DNA from: Lutraria lutraria
Lineage: Eukaryota; Mollusca; Bivalvia; Venerida; Mactridae
Length of the DNA: 64,000 nt
NCBI GenBank assembly: GCA_964023205.1
Contig: OZ026839.1
Span: 16,646,386 to 16,710,385 of the forward strand
Reading direction: 5' to 3'
This document shows positions 30,001 to 45,000 of this stretch, in pieces. The position numbers were made by a program, and so were the translations under genes. How positions within the stretch are numbered: the first letter of the stretch is position 1; each line of letters starts with the position of its first letter. The notes under the pieces are model-generated. The model did no database searches. It was given only the letters and a program-made list of their open reading frames with translations, and had not been told where the DNA came from.

Positions 30001-33000
30001 CAAGGGAGATTTGATGAGGTATGAAAGATTTTATTTGAACCATTTATATACAGTTTATTTATTTATGCTATCAGCAGTATGCACAGATCAGAACTGTTTA
30101 AATTAGGAAAATAATTTGTGGCACAATGCACTCAATTTGATAAAGAAAACGCTAATTCAGGCAACACCAAATTAATGACCTGTTTGTCAGACTTAGTGCA
30201 CATACTTATCTGAATTGAAAATAATTCATAACATGAATTTGACAAATAAATAAACATTATGGATGCCTCAGTCAGTGTAATGAACGCATATCTGTCCATA
30301 TTTCGTGTCCAGGTCATAATTTGGACATCTCTTGGACAATTGTAAAATAACAATTACTTACTATAACTTATTTTTCTTTGTTACCCAAAGTTATTTTTTT
30401 CAATGATATTGAAAAAAATACGATAGTGGTTTTGGAAACATTTTTTCTTGCTATAAAGTATACACGAGAGGAAAATACACCGGATTCATCGGTTATAGAA
30501 TAAACAGAAACTGTTAGGACCGATAAATGTATATGCTTATGGGACTTTAACTGGTTCTTCACCATCCGAATTCACTCTAAGTGTATAATTATATGGCTTG
30601 ATAAATAGAATTTTGAGACTGTATTGAGATATTTGTTTTATGAAATAATGATGGTTGTTTACAGGAATTGAGTATTGATATTGCTGACAGAGACCCTACT
30701 GACAATGCTGGTGGTATACCGTACAAGTTGTTAGCTGAAGCATGTATTCCATCTATCAATGTTGATGATCTAGGTTCTATCTTTGAGGAACATAGAGTCT
30801 GTAAGAATCTTAGTGTATGGCAACATTCAAACTCGGTGAGTGCAAATTTTACGCTATGTCAATTAAACTTGAAAATCTTGCGGATATGTATGCCCCCTTT
30901 TGGAGAAAAGGTGTATTGCTTTAAACATGTTTGTCGGTCCATCAGTAGGTCAGTCTGTCCATAACCAAACCTAGTCCAGACAGTAACAAGAGAACTATTT
31001 AGCTTAAGCTATTTAGCTAGGGGGTATACGTGTTTCACATAATGCTTATTTTATAATGTTCACATGTTAACTAAATATTGTGATTATTTTCCTGAAAATT
31101 GCTTAAAAACTTTATTTTACTCTCATTCAGATTTCACCGGTTGCCAAAATTATTGTCTTAACTTGTTATTTAATGAAAAAAAAAATTTGAAAGGCTCTTT
31201 GTGGTTTTTTGTTCACTTTCAAATGTGTCCTGTGAGACGTTGTATTCTTGGATTCATTTTACAAAACTTAGCTTAGGTTGGAGGAAATGATCTCAAATAA
31301 AAAAGTAATAATTTCACATGGTTTCAATATAATAATATTCCAATGTCACCTTGATTTGGTTACATTATTTCTTGATAATTATATCATTTTAAATGTTACT
31401 TCCAGTTGGAAAGTAGTGGTGTTTATGCTGAGGATGAAAAGAAATTTGTGTTCAACAATGTTATAGTTGGACGTCGTGCTGTGGCTAGATTTAAGATAGC
31501 CAACAATCAGAAGGTTCCATGTGATGTTGTATTCACAGTAAAACCAATAATAGCAAAGGGAGCATCTAGACAACAAGAGATATTTGAAGTAGATCCACCA
31601 CGTGCACAGATCATGAATCATAGTTATGTGTATGCTTCTGTTGCCTTTACTCCTCCATCCATGCAGGTTTGGATCTTGTTCATTACTTTTATTAGAATTG
31701 CACATTGATGCAGTAATAGTTCAAAAGTGAAATCGCTTAATCGATTTACAGTTTACATTTCTAATTTTTTGAGATACAACAATCTATGCGGGATAATGAT
31801 TAATCAAGGCATTTTAGTCTATCAATGTATTGTCAAATTTCATAATAAATAAGTGGATTTTATTCTAAGAAATTAATAAACAAATAATTTTATATGAAGT
31901 ATTTCTTCAAGTGTTGTTCACCATTTTATGTAATGGCGGACATCCTGTAATGCGGTCACATGATCAACTACAACTCAATAATTCACAGTTTCTGTACTAT
32001 TCATTTGAAGACCCAAGTACCGGTACTCTTATAATTAAAGATAATAATTATTATAAAAAATAAAACTTACATTTCAGAGTTTCAGTGCTGTGTTCGAGGC
32101 AGTTATTGATGGATTATCACCCAACCAAGCCAGGGGCAAAACTCTTACATTTGAAGTAGCTGGGGATGGCAACTTACCTAGAATCTCTATTACAAAACCA
32201 ACTGTTAGAAACAAGAGGGGACAACCACTGTTGTTATTCAAGAGAAATCTTATTGCAAGAACACAACTGCTTCCTTTGGTATTGCTTAATGATGGAACAT
32301 TGCCAAGCAAGGTAAAAATATATGTCCAGGCCGGGACATGGCTTTTTGATTGCATATTACTTTATTGCATAAACAAAGATTTAGCATCAGTTTGTGTATC
32401 AAGGTTTTCTTGGTCTGTTCCAATCATTAGTTAAATGACATGCAGTGATGAGATTTGCTTTTAGTGGAATGGGACAGTTAGAAAAAAATATTCATACAAA
32501 GTAGTTGTACACACTAATGATTTATATTTATCTCTTATTAAATGGCCCATTCAACAGCTAGGGTCTTTTTAGAGCCACCCAAGAGAGAGAGTGGAGACAA
32601 GGAGAACCATGCATTTATCTATACTCTTTATTTCAAACAGTTTAACCTGGTTCTTTAATGTGTCCTGGCCTGGTATAAAGCACCGATACATGCCTAACCC
32701 CTTTCTTCTGATTGTCTAAACACAGCACTTGGCTCTGTTGTTGGGATGGGGACACTGAAATATATCCCTGAAATATGTGAAGACAGAGCTGAGATTTGAA
32801 CACACAACCTTTAGTTTGGAAATCCAGCTCATTACCTCTAGACCAACAATCCACCCCACACACTGATGAATACATCTACATGTACAACAATCACATACAG
32901 TTTTTTTTCTCGTTTCCATATAATATGTACTGTATATGTTGAAATTTTGGCAGTGGTTTAATGTTCGCTATTTTGACGGTTGATATATTTCAGCCAATTC

Positions 33001-36000
33001 TAAACCTCATCAATATTTCACACACCGCCAATAATAGTGTAACAATTTTTAGTAGTCTGGCACCTTACCACTCGATAGCTTTCTCATATAAGTATAACAT
33101 ATTTATCTGCAAATAAGTTATATGTTTGTATATACATAAAAATGGCATAATCATGTAATTGTGAAAATGCCATGTGTTATGGACAAACAAACATGTAAAC
33201 ATTAATTACTTATTGTGAATAAAAGCTGCTTAACGTCGTTTGTGTTTGCATTTTTCTATAACAAGGGAATACTATCTATAATGATGTGCAATGTATATTA
33301 CAGTAAGGGCATTGTACATGTAGTAGGAAGGTGTGAAACTGGTTTAAGAACATTTATAATTGCGGATATACAGAAAATTACAGTAAAGGATACATTGACA
33401 TAGTTTTAGCAGGTGACATGGCTATTCACCATTTATGGTTTTATTTTGGCAGATTTTTTAAACATCACCAATTCTTCACCTCTGCCAATATCTAACTTAT
33501 CCAAAAAAAGCCCAAATATAGCCATGCCAATTTTAAGATGTATACAGTATGTACCTGAAATATGTTTGTGACAGACATAGTGAAAACTGGCACAAAAATT
33601 TGATTGATGCATAATTCTGATAATTATCATTGACAGGTTGATATTGATCTTATTGATCCAGATGGTGTATTTAAACTTGTACCAGCTGCTGGAACTAATG
33701 CTATTATGGCTGATGATGATTCTGAAGGTAGGATATTGCAGCATACATGTTCATCAAAATTGTTATGTTTAGTTCTGCAAATGAAATAGAAACTTGTAAA
33801 CACATACAGATATCTAGGTGTTACATACTTTACAGTGTAAATCTGATTTCCTGTAAACTTTTGAAATTCTCGGCAAAAGTGTGGTTGAGCACTGGGTGAA
33901 CTAATATCAAAATCCATTGCATCAAAGAATTTAGAATCAAAACATTTGAGAAACTATTTAAAACTTGCATTCCTATATTATGGGTATTAAGTGTACTGGG
34001 ATACAAAAAATACCAAGAAACAGACAATACTCAAAATCATGCAATCAGATATTTATGGATGTACATTGCTATTCACCATTAATGGTCATTACTGGAGATT
34101 ATATTGCTGGATACCATGTCAGTATACTAGTAGATAAATGATAAACATAATTAAACCCTGGAATTTATTATTAATGAACAAAAACAAAATATAAAAACAA
34201 GTTTACATTATGGATTACCACAGCTGTAAGATAAATAGAAGCAATGAATAAACTTTAACTGGATTGTGTATTTTGCAATTGTGTCTGTTTTAATGTAAGT
34301 ATGCATGTACTGTCTTAACTGCTTGTTCTAAAAGATAGAGTTATAAATATTTTATATATTGTCCTGGTTTGTTTGTAGATCAATATAATTTAATATTTCA
34401 GATGCATCAAGGAGACCACATACTGCCTCAGTTAATGTCAATGTTGGTGAGACAGTAGCATTTAATGTGAACTTTTGTCCTAATGCAGTACAACGTTCTC
34501 AAGCTCATGTACGTGTCTCGGTGATAGATAACCAGTATGAAGATTCTGTTGTACAGCTTGTAGGTGAAGGTTATGAAGATGAAATCTCATTGGATAAGAT
34601 CAGCAGTGTAGATTCTCCTGTAGATCCTGAGAATGAAGAAGGCAATATGGCAGAAGATGATGTTTCAGGTAATTATTAAATATCTTGTGCAAAGTCTGTT
34701 AACATTTTTAAAAAAAATTAAAAGTTATAGCTCTTAATTATTAACCAGGTTTTCTAAGAAAAATTCTGATTATTAGATTGGTACAAATGTCAGCAAGCAT
34801 GGGGGGTGGGGCACATATCCCCATCTTTTTCTGTGCGCTATTTCTGCACCAGACTGTCACAGAATTAATGTAACCAAGTATCACAGCACATTGTCTTTTT
34901 TGTGAAAATTTTGACAAAATTATTCCTATATTTCTCAAGGGATATTTTCAAATTCCTGTTACTTGTCTTCAAATCTGTTTAACTGTAAAGAGTTCAGACA
35001 GAAACCAAATTAGACTCAATCTGATAGTAAACATATTCTTTTACCAGATTTTATTCCAATAGAATTCATATCTGAACAATTTTGCTATTTGCTTTCTCTT
35101 CAGCTGCCAAGCCAAACTTAATTCGTTTTGGTGACTGTTTCATCAATGAACCACGTACACTGACATTTGCGCTGACAAATCATTCCAAAACTGACTCAAT
35201 CAGATTCCAGTGGCCAGACCACCCACAACTGAAATTCTCACCTCAAGTTGGACATCTTCATTGCAATGTAACAAAAGATTTTACTGTGACATTCAAGTCA
35301 GACCAGGCAAAAACTCTACAAGAAACACCAATTGCTTGCAAAGTGACCAAAATTACTTTCCCTAAAAATGGACAGGTGAGGAAGACATTATTATATTTGT
35401 GATACATCTATAGAATTTTGTTGTCTAGCGATGGATTATAGTTTGAAGTTTCAATAAGTTTGTGTATTGAAATATTTGTTTGAAATCTGTCTAAGAATGT
35501 TCTATGATCTCTGTATTTGTTTATTTGTTTATGGTAGGAGATTGATTACTTTTTATTATAAAGTCAGGACTACTTTTAAAGTCTGTTTATGACTTCCGTA
35601 ATATTAATCAGTTACCTTAGTCATAATAACAGTTGACTCTTGTTGGTACAAAGTTTTCAGGACATTTAAAATACTTTGTGTTAATGAAAATTCAGTGTAA
35701 TCAACGAGAGGCAATGATCATTTCCTATCTGATTATGATGTCTGTAAACAAAATTGTACTACCCGCATTACATGTGTATCAAAACTAGCCAATTTAATTC
35801 CCTATTTCATTTTACCTAAAATTCATGTTGTGAACAATTGACAAAGGGTCGCTACAATTGGCAAAATTTACGAAGAAACAGGGGTGACATAGATTTTATC
35901 TAATGGCATCTGTTTTTACTTGACATGTTTATCAGGCATTGAGTCGGGACATGATGTACATGCAAATTGTGAACACAACTTCAGTCGGGACTCAATGTTC

Positions 36001-39000
36001 TCTTATCAGAAAATATCACGCTTTCAGTTGGGATTCGGCCTGAATGAGTTAAAAAACTGTAACACAAAAAATCCTATACACAAAGAAAAGATAATTTAGG
36101 GACAAAAGAACACTATGAGATACCGTACAAATGTATTTAAGCAAATTTGTGCTTACGAGAGTCAATTGTATATGTTATGTTTAGTATAGTTATGTTCTTC
36201 TTTCTTTAAATCATCTTTTATTATAAATGCCATGTTTGTTAACTTGTTTTACTTCTGTGTATAGGTGATAGACTGGGATGATCGTCTACGTGTTGTGAAA
36301 TGGGTTGATGTCCCATCATCTCCAGTGGATGGAAGCACCACTGCTACTAAGACCACAACTACAGCCACTCCTAGACCAGCTAAAAGGAAGGTTGTTGAAA
36401 CTGAACCAGAACCTTCAAATACTGAAGTTGCAGACTCTACCCGTAATGTGGAACTTCTTGTAACAGCTTTGGCTGACTACAGTAAATACAAGTGTAAAGT
36501 AGAATCCATCAACTTTAAAGAGACACTGATGTTCCAAACGAGAGTCTATGAGTGAGTTTAATTATGCCCCATTTCATAGATTAGGGAGTATATTGCTTGT
36601 TGGTCTGTCTGTTACCAAACCTTGTCTGACCAATAACCAGAGAACTATTTGGCTGAAGCTCCTCAGATTTGTTTGGGAGATTGATTATCATAATTATGTA
36701 GATGACCCTTATTGATTTTGAGATCACTAGGTCAAAGGTCAATGTCTTACTATCCAGTTGACCGTTTGAATGAAGTAAATGTTAGGATTACACCTTCTCC
36801 CATTTCATCTGTACTTGTGTATTGGAGATATGAATTTTGAATCTTCTTGACATATAAATCTAACAACATTAAAAAGATTATGTACAGTAATAATATCAGA
36901 TTGATCTGTTGACAAGGCAGTTTCTCTGTGATTCTTTGAATGAAAATGTATTCTGTTTCTTTTGTATGTAATATTTTACTTTTGTTGATGTATTTTCAAC
37001 AGATTCACATTAAGTAATAAGGCATCAGTCCAGCTAGACTACTCATGGCAAGTAGTGATGGAAAACTTTACACCAACTATACAACGTGCAGTGACCTTCA
37101 TCTCAGAGGGTGACAGACCTGAATCTCGTGTTGACGTCATTGATACCCAATACATACCATTCACAATTGAGCCAGAGTATGGCACAATATTAGCAGGAAA
37201 GAAACAAAGCTTCTCTGTGAAATTCACTCCTTTGGATACGAACGATTATGAAGGAAGACTTGTCTGCAGGTAATTGTGATGGTTTCTGTAAAAATATTTA
37301 ATAATATATCACAATTATATAACAATTTCAGTTAATGATTTACTGTTAGTGAGAAAGATCCAAGTTTACTGATTTTTGTCATTCTAGTGTGATACAGTAT
37401 ATAAAAGTATATCTAATACAATATTTTTTTTATAGTGTACCAAACTTAGAGAAAAATTCACAAGGTCCAGTGATTGGCATTAAAGGCAAGAGCTTAATGC
37501 CCTATTGTCACTTTGAACTTGAAGATTCAGACTACATCACAAATGCTCGTCGTAATCCTGAGATGAGAGGACCAGGTGGCACCCCACCAGGAACAACACT
37601 GGATCCCAATACAAGAGTCATTGAGTTTGAAACCACAGGTGTCTCCATCAAGACTACAAAGTAAATATCACATATACAGCAATAAATATTAACCAAGTGT
37701 AGTCCAGGCCATGAAAGTTGAAACACAAAATTAGACATTTTGAAGTGAGAAATTTTATAACTACTAATTTGAGGCAACACTTCATTGAAAATACATAAAC
37801 ATGTACATGTATGCTGAAACTTTTTTTATCAGACCCTATGTGTGCCTTACATGTTTGCAGATTAAGTGTAGCATATTGCCAGTGTATATATTGACACTAT
37901 TTAGTAAGGCAAGTTTCAAATAACAATTTTGACACATTCTTTTTTCTCTATCAACAGATGTTTTGTATTAATAACTTGATATTTTCAGGTCATTTGGAAT
38001 TGTAAATCCAACAAGTCAGTTGTACAGTTATCAATGGATGTGTGAGGATGAAGTTGATCCAAAGAAAGCACCTGCATTCCAATGTCTACAGCCTAAGGGT
38101 CAAATAAGAAGTGGCAAGAAGGCACAAGTATGTGATGTTCTCATTTTAGTGATGTTAACTGACTCTTTTTCACAAATTTTGTTTTGCATTCTTCGAAATT
38201 GGTTGAATTAAAACCAAGCTTGTGTGAAAAATATCAACAGCAAATTGTAGGTTTCCTACTATTCATGTTATAAACCTTTACATATGATGTATTAGTATAG
38301 AAAAGTATAAAGAACACAGCTAGTCTTAATGTACAATCTGTACCATATACCACCTGTCTGCAAGTTGAGTGTCTGAGAATTCATGAATCCTACGTAGGAT
38401 GTCTTCTTCAGTATAATAATTCTGTATAAATTGTCAAACATAAATATTGGAGAATTCTTTTTAGCAAAATAATGGCATGAAGTTCTCACATAAAGAAATT
38501 GTTTTTTCCAATCCTTACAGGTGACTTTTGAGTTTAGTGCTACTGTGTTAGATGTCATGGAATCTTTCTGGAGGTTCATTATACCAGAACAAAATATAAA
38601 CATTCCATTCTTACTTGTTGGACATGCCAAGGAACCTGATATCATCATGGACAGATCTCACATGAACTTCAAGGCTCTTCTTATTGGTAAATTTGTCTTA
38701 GTTATTTTGAATGAATGAATGAATGAACCTGTATTCCACATTCCTGATCATTAGAAATATTGTAAATACTTCTCTTTTCTACATCCACAATGAAATTCCC
38801 TGTATCTATAATATAGATACATAAATACATTGTATAACCATAGTCATGACGGATGATCAAATTTTTAAATTAGTCAAACAATTTTAGTACTCCTGATTTA
38901 TTTCCTGAACTCATGCATAGACTTAATATGTTGTCTTTATTTCAGGTCATGAAGCTAAGGAAACAGTATGGTTAATAAACAATGAATCACAACCATTTCA

Positions 39001-42000
39001 TTTTAATTTTGATGAAGATTCCACACATTCAGCTGGTTATTCTGCCCATCTATTTGTTGAACCAATGGCTGGAACATTACCTCCCAAGACAAAGTATGAA
39101 TGCAAAATTTGGATCTTTATTTATATGAATTGGATGATTGTAATATTAGTACTGAATGTTTTTATCAGTGAATTTGAACATGAATTTGCTAAATATAAAA
39201 ATTGGCTTGATTTTTCCGTGCATCATATAATTATTTTTATGTCCGGCCTTTCGAAAATGGATGAAGGCCAGCTAGGGCATAAAGTGTTTCCCCTGTCTGT
39301 CCATTCAAATTTTGGTTTCCGAGCAATAACTCAAGAAATATATCACAGATCGTTACATGAAGGTGTATAGTCATAAAATACTGGTGAAGTTTGATTTCCA
39401 TTGTGGCCCCTGTTTGTATAAATTACAACTTACCTTTGTATCATTTTAAACTTTGTATCATTTTAAACTTTGTATCATCTTAAACTTTGTATCATTTTAA
39501 ACTTTGTATCATCTTAAACTTTGTATCATCTTAAACTTTGTATCATCTTAAACTTTGTATCATCTTAAACTTTGTATCATCTTAAACTTTGTATCATTTT
39601 AAACTTTGTATCATCTTAAACTTTGTATCATTTTAAACTTTGTATCATCTTAAACTTTGTATCATCTTAAACTTTGTATCATCTTAAACTTTGTATCATC
39701 TTAAACTTTGTATCATCTTAAACTTTGTATCATTATTTACAGGCTTCCTGTTGATTTATATTTCACTCCAAACTCAGACAAGGAAGTTAACTTTAATCTA
39801 ACATGTAATGTCCGTCGCAAGACTCAGCCAGTAACATTGAATGTGAAAGCTGAAGGATACTCCATGGATTGTACTCTGTTATGTGAGGACTCCCTTGGTA
39901 ACCGTGTTGAACTTTCTTCTAATGGACTCAACCAGATCAACTTTGGAGAGGTAAGTTTGTAACAGCATGAAAACATAACGTCTCAGATGGAAAATGATTT
40001 TGTAGAACAGCATTCTTTAATACAGAACAGATTTAAACTTCTACCAGTAAACAAGAGGTGACCTCTTTTGCCAGTAATTTGAAATTGACTTACAATTTTC
40101 TTTAAATCTAAATTGAAAATTCCATGTGTGAGATGCAAATTTGAAGATTTCATTGTATATTCTAAATCTAATTACTGTTGACAGGTTGAGGTAAATGAAC
40201 AGCAGATCAGAAACCTGTTCATCTTAAACTCTGGTAAATTCAACTTCGACTACAGCTGGGAACTGAACATGGCGACCAAACGAAAAGATATGGTATCAAT
40301 AACACCAATGTCTGGAGGGGTTAATCATGGAGAGAAAACAAAATGTATACTATCATTCTGTCCATCTGCTAGAACAACACTCAGAGATAGTGAGCTAGCA
40401 CTGAAGGTATGTTGATATAAGAAAATTCAATACAGCACCTACTAGACTAAGGCAAGGACTTATATACATACATGGATTCACAGATTCTGTATTTACAGTT
40501 AGAAGTAATCAATCCCACAGAAGTGAATGAATCATCAGGATTTCTTGCTCATGTTTACAACAGCGAAAATATCCTTGATTATCTTAATGTTTAATTCAGT
40601 AGTGGAAAGATAATACTAAATGTCCGTCATGTTGGAATTTTAAATGCTTGATTGATGATTTTCAATACATATGCTTACAGGTGTGGATTTTCATTGTATC
40701 TTTCTGAAGCATGTTGCATCCCAACCAAAATCCTGTGTCAAATTGACAGAGTTTTCTAGTATATTTAAGTTTGTAAACAGCTGCGGGAATTAGTAAGAAA
40801 TTGTCGAGTATTACTATGGATTGTGGGATCGTCTCTCGATATCATTTTAGCTATTTTTAGCAGTTGCAAATCCATGTATGTATATAAATCCTTGACTAAA
40901 TACACTGATTGCCTATTAGAATCAGTCGATGGTGTATATTGATCACTGATCAAAGTTGTTGGTTCAAACAGTTTGATTGTTATAATATATTATATCCAAT
41001 ATCAGTTGTTCAACATGGATTTATATATTCATCTAGGCAAAACTGTTAGTTGTTTGTGGAAGATAAGCATATACTCTTAGCTCCAGCAACTCTGGTATTG
41101 GCCTATCTATGATTTAACTACTACTTTAATATAAAGCCATAAGGAGAATATTTCATTGAATTATCACATATCAGCTGCTATGTTTGTTTTAGTATTTTGA
41201 GAATCTACCAGATGATTCAGGTTTGCAGAGTAGACAGAGGTTCAAAGCTGTTTTGAATTTATTGTTCCCATAAACTTGTAATGCTAAACCATCAACAATT
41301 TCAGATATCACATGGACCATCATTCCATATTGCATTAAATGGACTTGGTGTAAGTCCAGGCTTGCACTTTTCCTTTTTGTCAGCAAACTTTGGCAGCTGC
41401 TTTATCTATCGTGCCGGTATGCCTGCTCATACCAAGGTTCTGAAACTGACCAACAAGGACAAGAAAGAAATAAGGTATATTTATCTAGTTTTAATAGAAT
41501 TCACTTTCTTAATATTAGATAATCTATCATATTGTCTAATAAGTTATTTATATTTTATAAATTGATTTACTTTCATGAAGTTTGAAATCCTAAGCAAAAG
41601 GCAGTGAATTTAAAGATTGAGTAAGAGTTTGATAACTTAAGTCTCAAGTCCTGACTAAAACATTTGGTTTGTTTTTAGTTTACCAATGAATAATTATGTA
41701 GTCTTGTTCGAAACATGATAATATGGTAAATTACTGTATTTAGTCTTCAAATACTCGGGGCTAAATATTGGCGTTTTTTTGAAAAGTTAGATATTTGACG
41801 TGGTCAAGAGTTGGCGATTTTTTAAAAATCTGCCAAAATAAAACCATGCATTGTCCGTTGTCCATTAAAATTATATTACATAGTGTAATTTTCTGTATAT
41901 CTGTGATTATGAATGTTCTTGTAACCAGTTTCACACCTTTCTACTACATGCACAAAGCCCTTTTCTTACAGTAATATGCATCGGTAATAAAAAAAACGTA

Positions 42001-45000
42001 AAAATGCAAACTCAGTCGACGTTTGGCAAGTTTTATTAACAAAAACAATGTTTACATGTTTCTTTGTCCATATCATGTTGGCGAGGTTTTAAATTGTCTG
42101 AAATCAATCAACTGCCAAAAAAGCAAACATTAAACTATCAAAATTTCAACATATAATATGTATACAGTATATAGTCAATGGTTTTGAAACTAGTAGCCAA
42201 CTTAACTAAGTTTATTTATGTACATTTAATACTCTTAACTAATGTGTTCTGTGTTGTATGCATGAAAATTGGAGAAGTTCTTTAACATAAAGTACACATT
42301 TTATTATTCTATTTTAGTGTGGATTGTCTGTATACAGCAACAAATCACTTACATCATACTTTTGATGCTTGTGTGATTCCACCAGGACAGTCAGTGGAAA
42401 TACCATTCACATTCTATCCACGAGAAGCCAAAAAGTACAGAGAAGTGGTCACTTTTGAAATAAATGGTCTGTCTAAACAAGACATTGAAATTTGTGGACA
42501 AGGCACTGAAATGAAGGTACAGATTAATACAGATATTATTCTATACACCTAAACCAAATTAAGACCACCTACTTAATGTGGACACTTTAAAGTGCTGAAT
42601 GTTTCCTCATCCGATATGACTGGCCCCTATTACATAGTATGACCATTTCTCTCCCAACTGTTTTGTTTATTTGTGTGTTTTCTGACCCAGACAAGGCAGG
42701 ATAGTATTTTGCATCAACAATTTTGCATCTCTGATGTGATTGTAATATTATAGATTGAAGTTGCTGACCCTAAACATAAGATGTTGAACCTAGGTGCTCA
42801 AGTTGTTGGTAAAGTTGTGAAGCGATACATTCCTATTGTCAACAATAGCCCAGCTGCTATCACCTTTACCCTAGCCTTGACACCAACTACACCAGCCTTA
42901 CAACAACCTAGTGTATTATCTATTGCTCCAACATATCCTATTACCCTAGAAGGTAAAGGTGGTACCTGTAAAGTGGAAGTATTGTTCAAACCAACTGGAA
43001 GGATTCCTCAGTTTATGGAAGAGGTAGGATTAATGTTTAGATAAAGCTCCATTTATTTTGTTTACTTATGTTGAATATTGATGTAATTATTGTTTTGTAA
43101 TTTGAATATAGTTTTGGAGATTTGTTCCAAAAACTCAGCGATTTAAGTGAATCACTAGGTACTACAGTTGTGCAGAACAGGTTTAAATTCCTCTTATCAT
43201 GTAAAGTTGTAATCTGCAAAGTAATGCTCTGAGAAAATCACTGTGTTCATTTTATCTGCATTGTCATATCACATGTTGAAAGCAGTCAAATCCCATCACT
43301 TTTTTCATATTTTTCTAACTTGTAAAATGGAAGACTAATTTACCTATGTAGTTCCATTGTCAAACATTGGCCATGTTATGAGTGACTTTAAATGCTCAAA
43401 GCCTTCTACCAGTAGTTTTTTATGAACATTTCATACAAGTCATATGGAAAGACTGTTCAAGTGGAAGACTCTATTTTATTCATGTACCAGTATACATGGT
43501 CTATGATACAGAACATTTTACAGAGAAAAGCATTAGATCAGAAATTATGCGAGGAAACCTAATAATTATATGAATTCACTCTAAAAGGACACTTGTATCA
43601 ATAAATGGTTTATAAACATTTAACTATTTTAAGTGTCTTGTTATCTTTGACTCAGGTCAAGTAAAGCATTCATTCAGACTTTCTTTAATTGTTCATTTTG
43701 GACATCTTGTTTGAAGTTGTTAATTTAATCACTGATAGTATTAAGAAAATGTTATTGATTTGTTTATAGGTGTTACTGGAATGTGCTGGACTCTCTCAGC
43801 CCTTATTTGTCATTCAAGGATCTTGTCTAGGTATGGAAATAAGCCTGGACACTGTTGCTATACCATTTGGTGCTGTGGTTCAGCGCAGTCAGACATCAAG
43901 AAAAATTATTATGTCTAACACTGGAGATATGAATGCTAAGTGAGTAAAATTATAAGTTAATTTGTTATGATTTTCAGTGTCTAATTAATCAATATGTCTG
44001 CAACTACAGAGATTTTAAGTTACAGCTATATGGCATTTTGAGCAATTGCTTAAAAGTTAAAGAGTTGAACATTTAGTTACACTCTACGATAATTTCAGTA
44101 TATTTTACCGTTTTGGATGTACCATATGATCTGAATTGCTATGTATCAGTATGGTATATAGTGTTTGTATTTATAAATTGGCTGTAATATTAACAGCCAG
44201 ATTAGCTCAGTTGGTAGAGCATCTGACTTGCAAGCAGGAGGTCACGGGTTCGAGCCCCACATCAGGTACATTATTTTCCTCCTCATATTACAGCTAAATA
44301 AATCTAATGTTAACAATCTGTGTACCTCTTATAGATTCTGCTGGGATATCAAGAGCTTCAAACCAGACTTCTCCATCTATCCTATTGAAGGATATATAAC
44401 TCCTGGTATGGAAGTTACGTTTGAAGTGTTCTTCCATCCACAAGAAATCAGTCAGGATATACGATATGATGTAAGTACATGCAAGTAAACAGCATTCAAA
44501 ACAACTACATAGGAGGTGTTTACTCCATGTGTGATCATAGATTTTACCCCCCCCCCCCCCCCCCCCCAAATATATGTACTTTACTTTGTTCTGTTGTTCT
44601 GTTGTTTAGTTTAAAATGAAAAATGAAATTGGCTCACAAGATGATTACAGCAAACCTTGGTCTTCCAAAATAATTGATACTACAATGTTTTAATAGATAC
44701 CAGTATTTTGAGTATTTATCATGGTGTAATTGATCAATTAGTTTACATTAAATTTGAACCTTTTTTCTTATCCTTATCCTTTTTTTAGTTAAATTAAAAC
44801 TTTTCTTTAGTTTCAAGTCTCAAAATTTCAATTTTCAGAAATTGCGCTGTTTCTTGGAAGGTGGGCCGCATAAACCAGTGACCTTGACCCTAACTGGAAC
44901 CTGTATTGGAAATCCACCAGTACGTGAAGGTCAACATTTCTCCACCAATGTCAGGGTAAAGGACACAAAGAATCTAACAATTCCAAATCGCAGTAATCAA

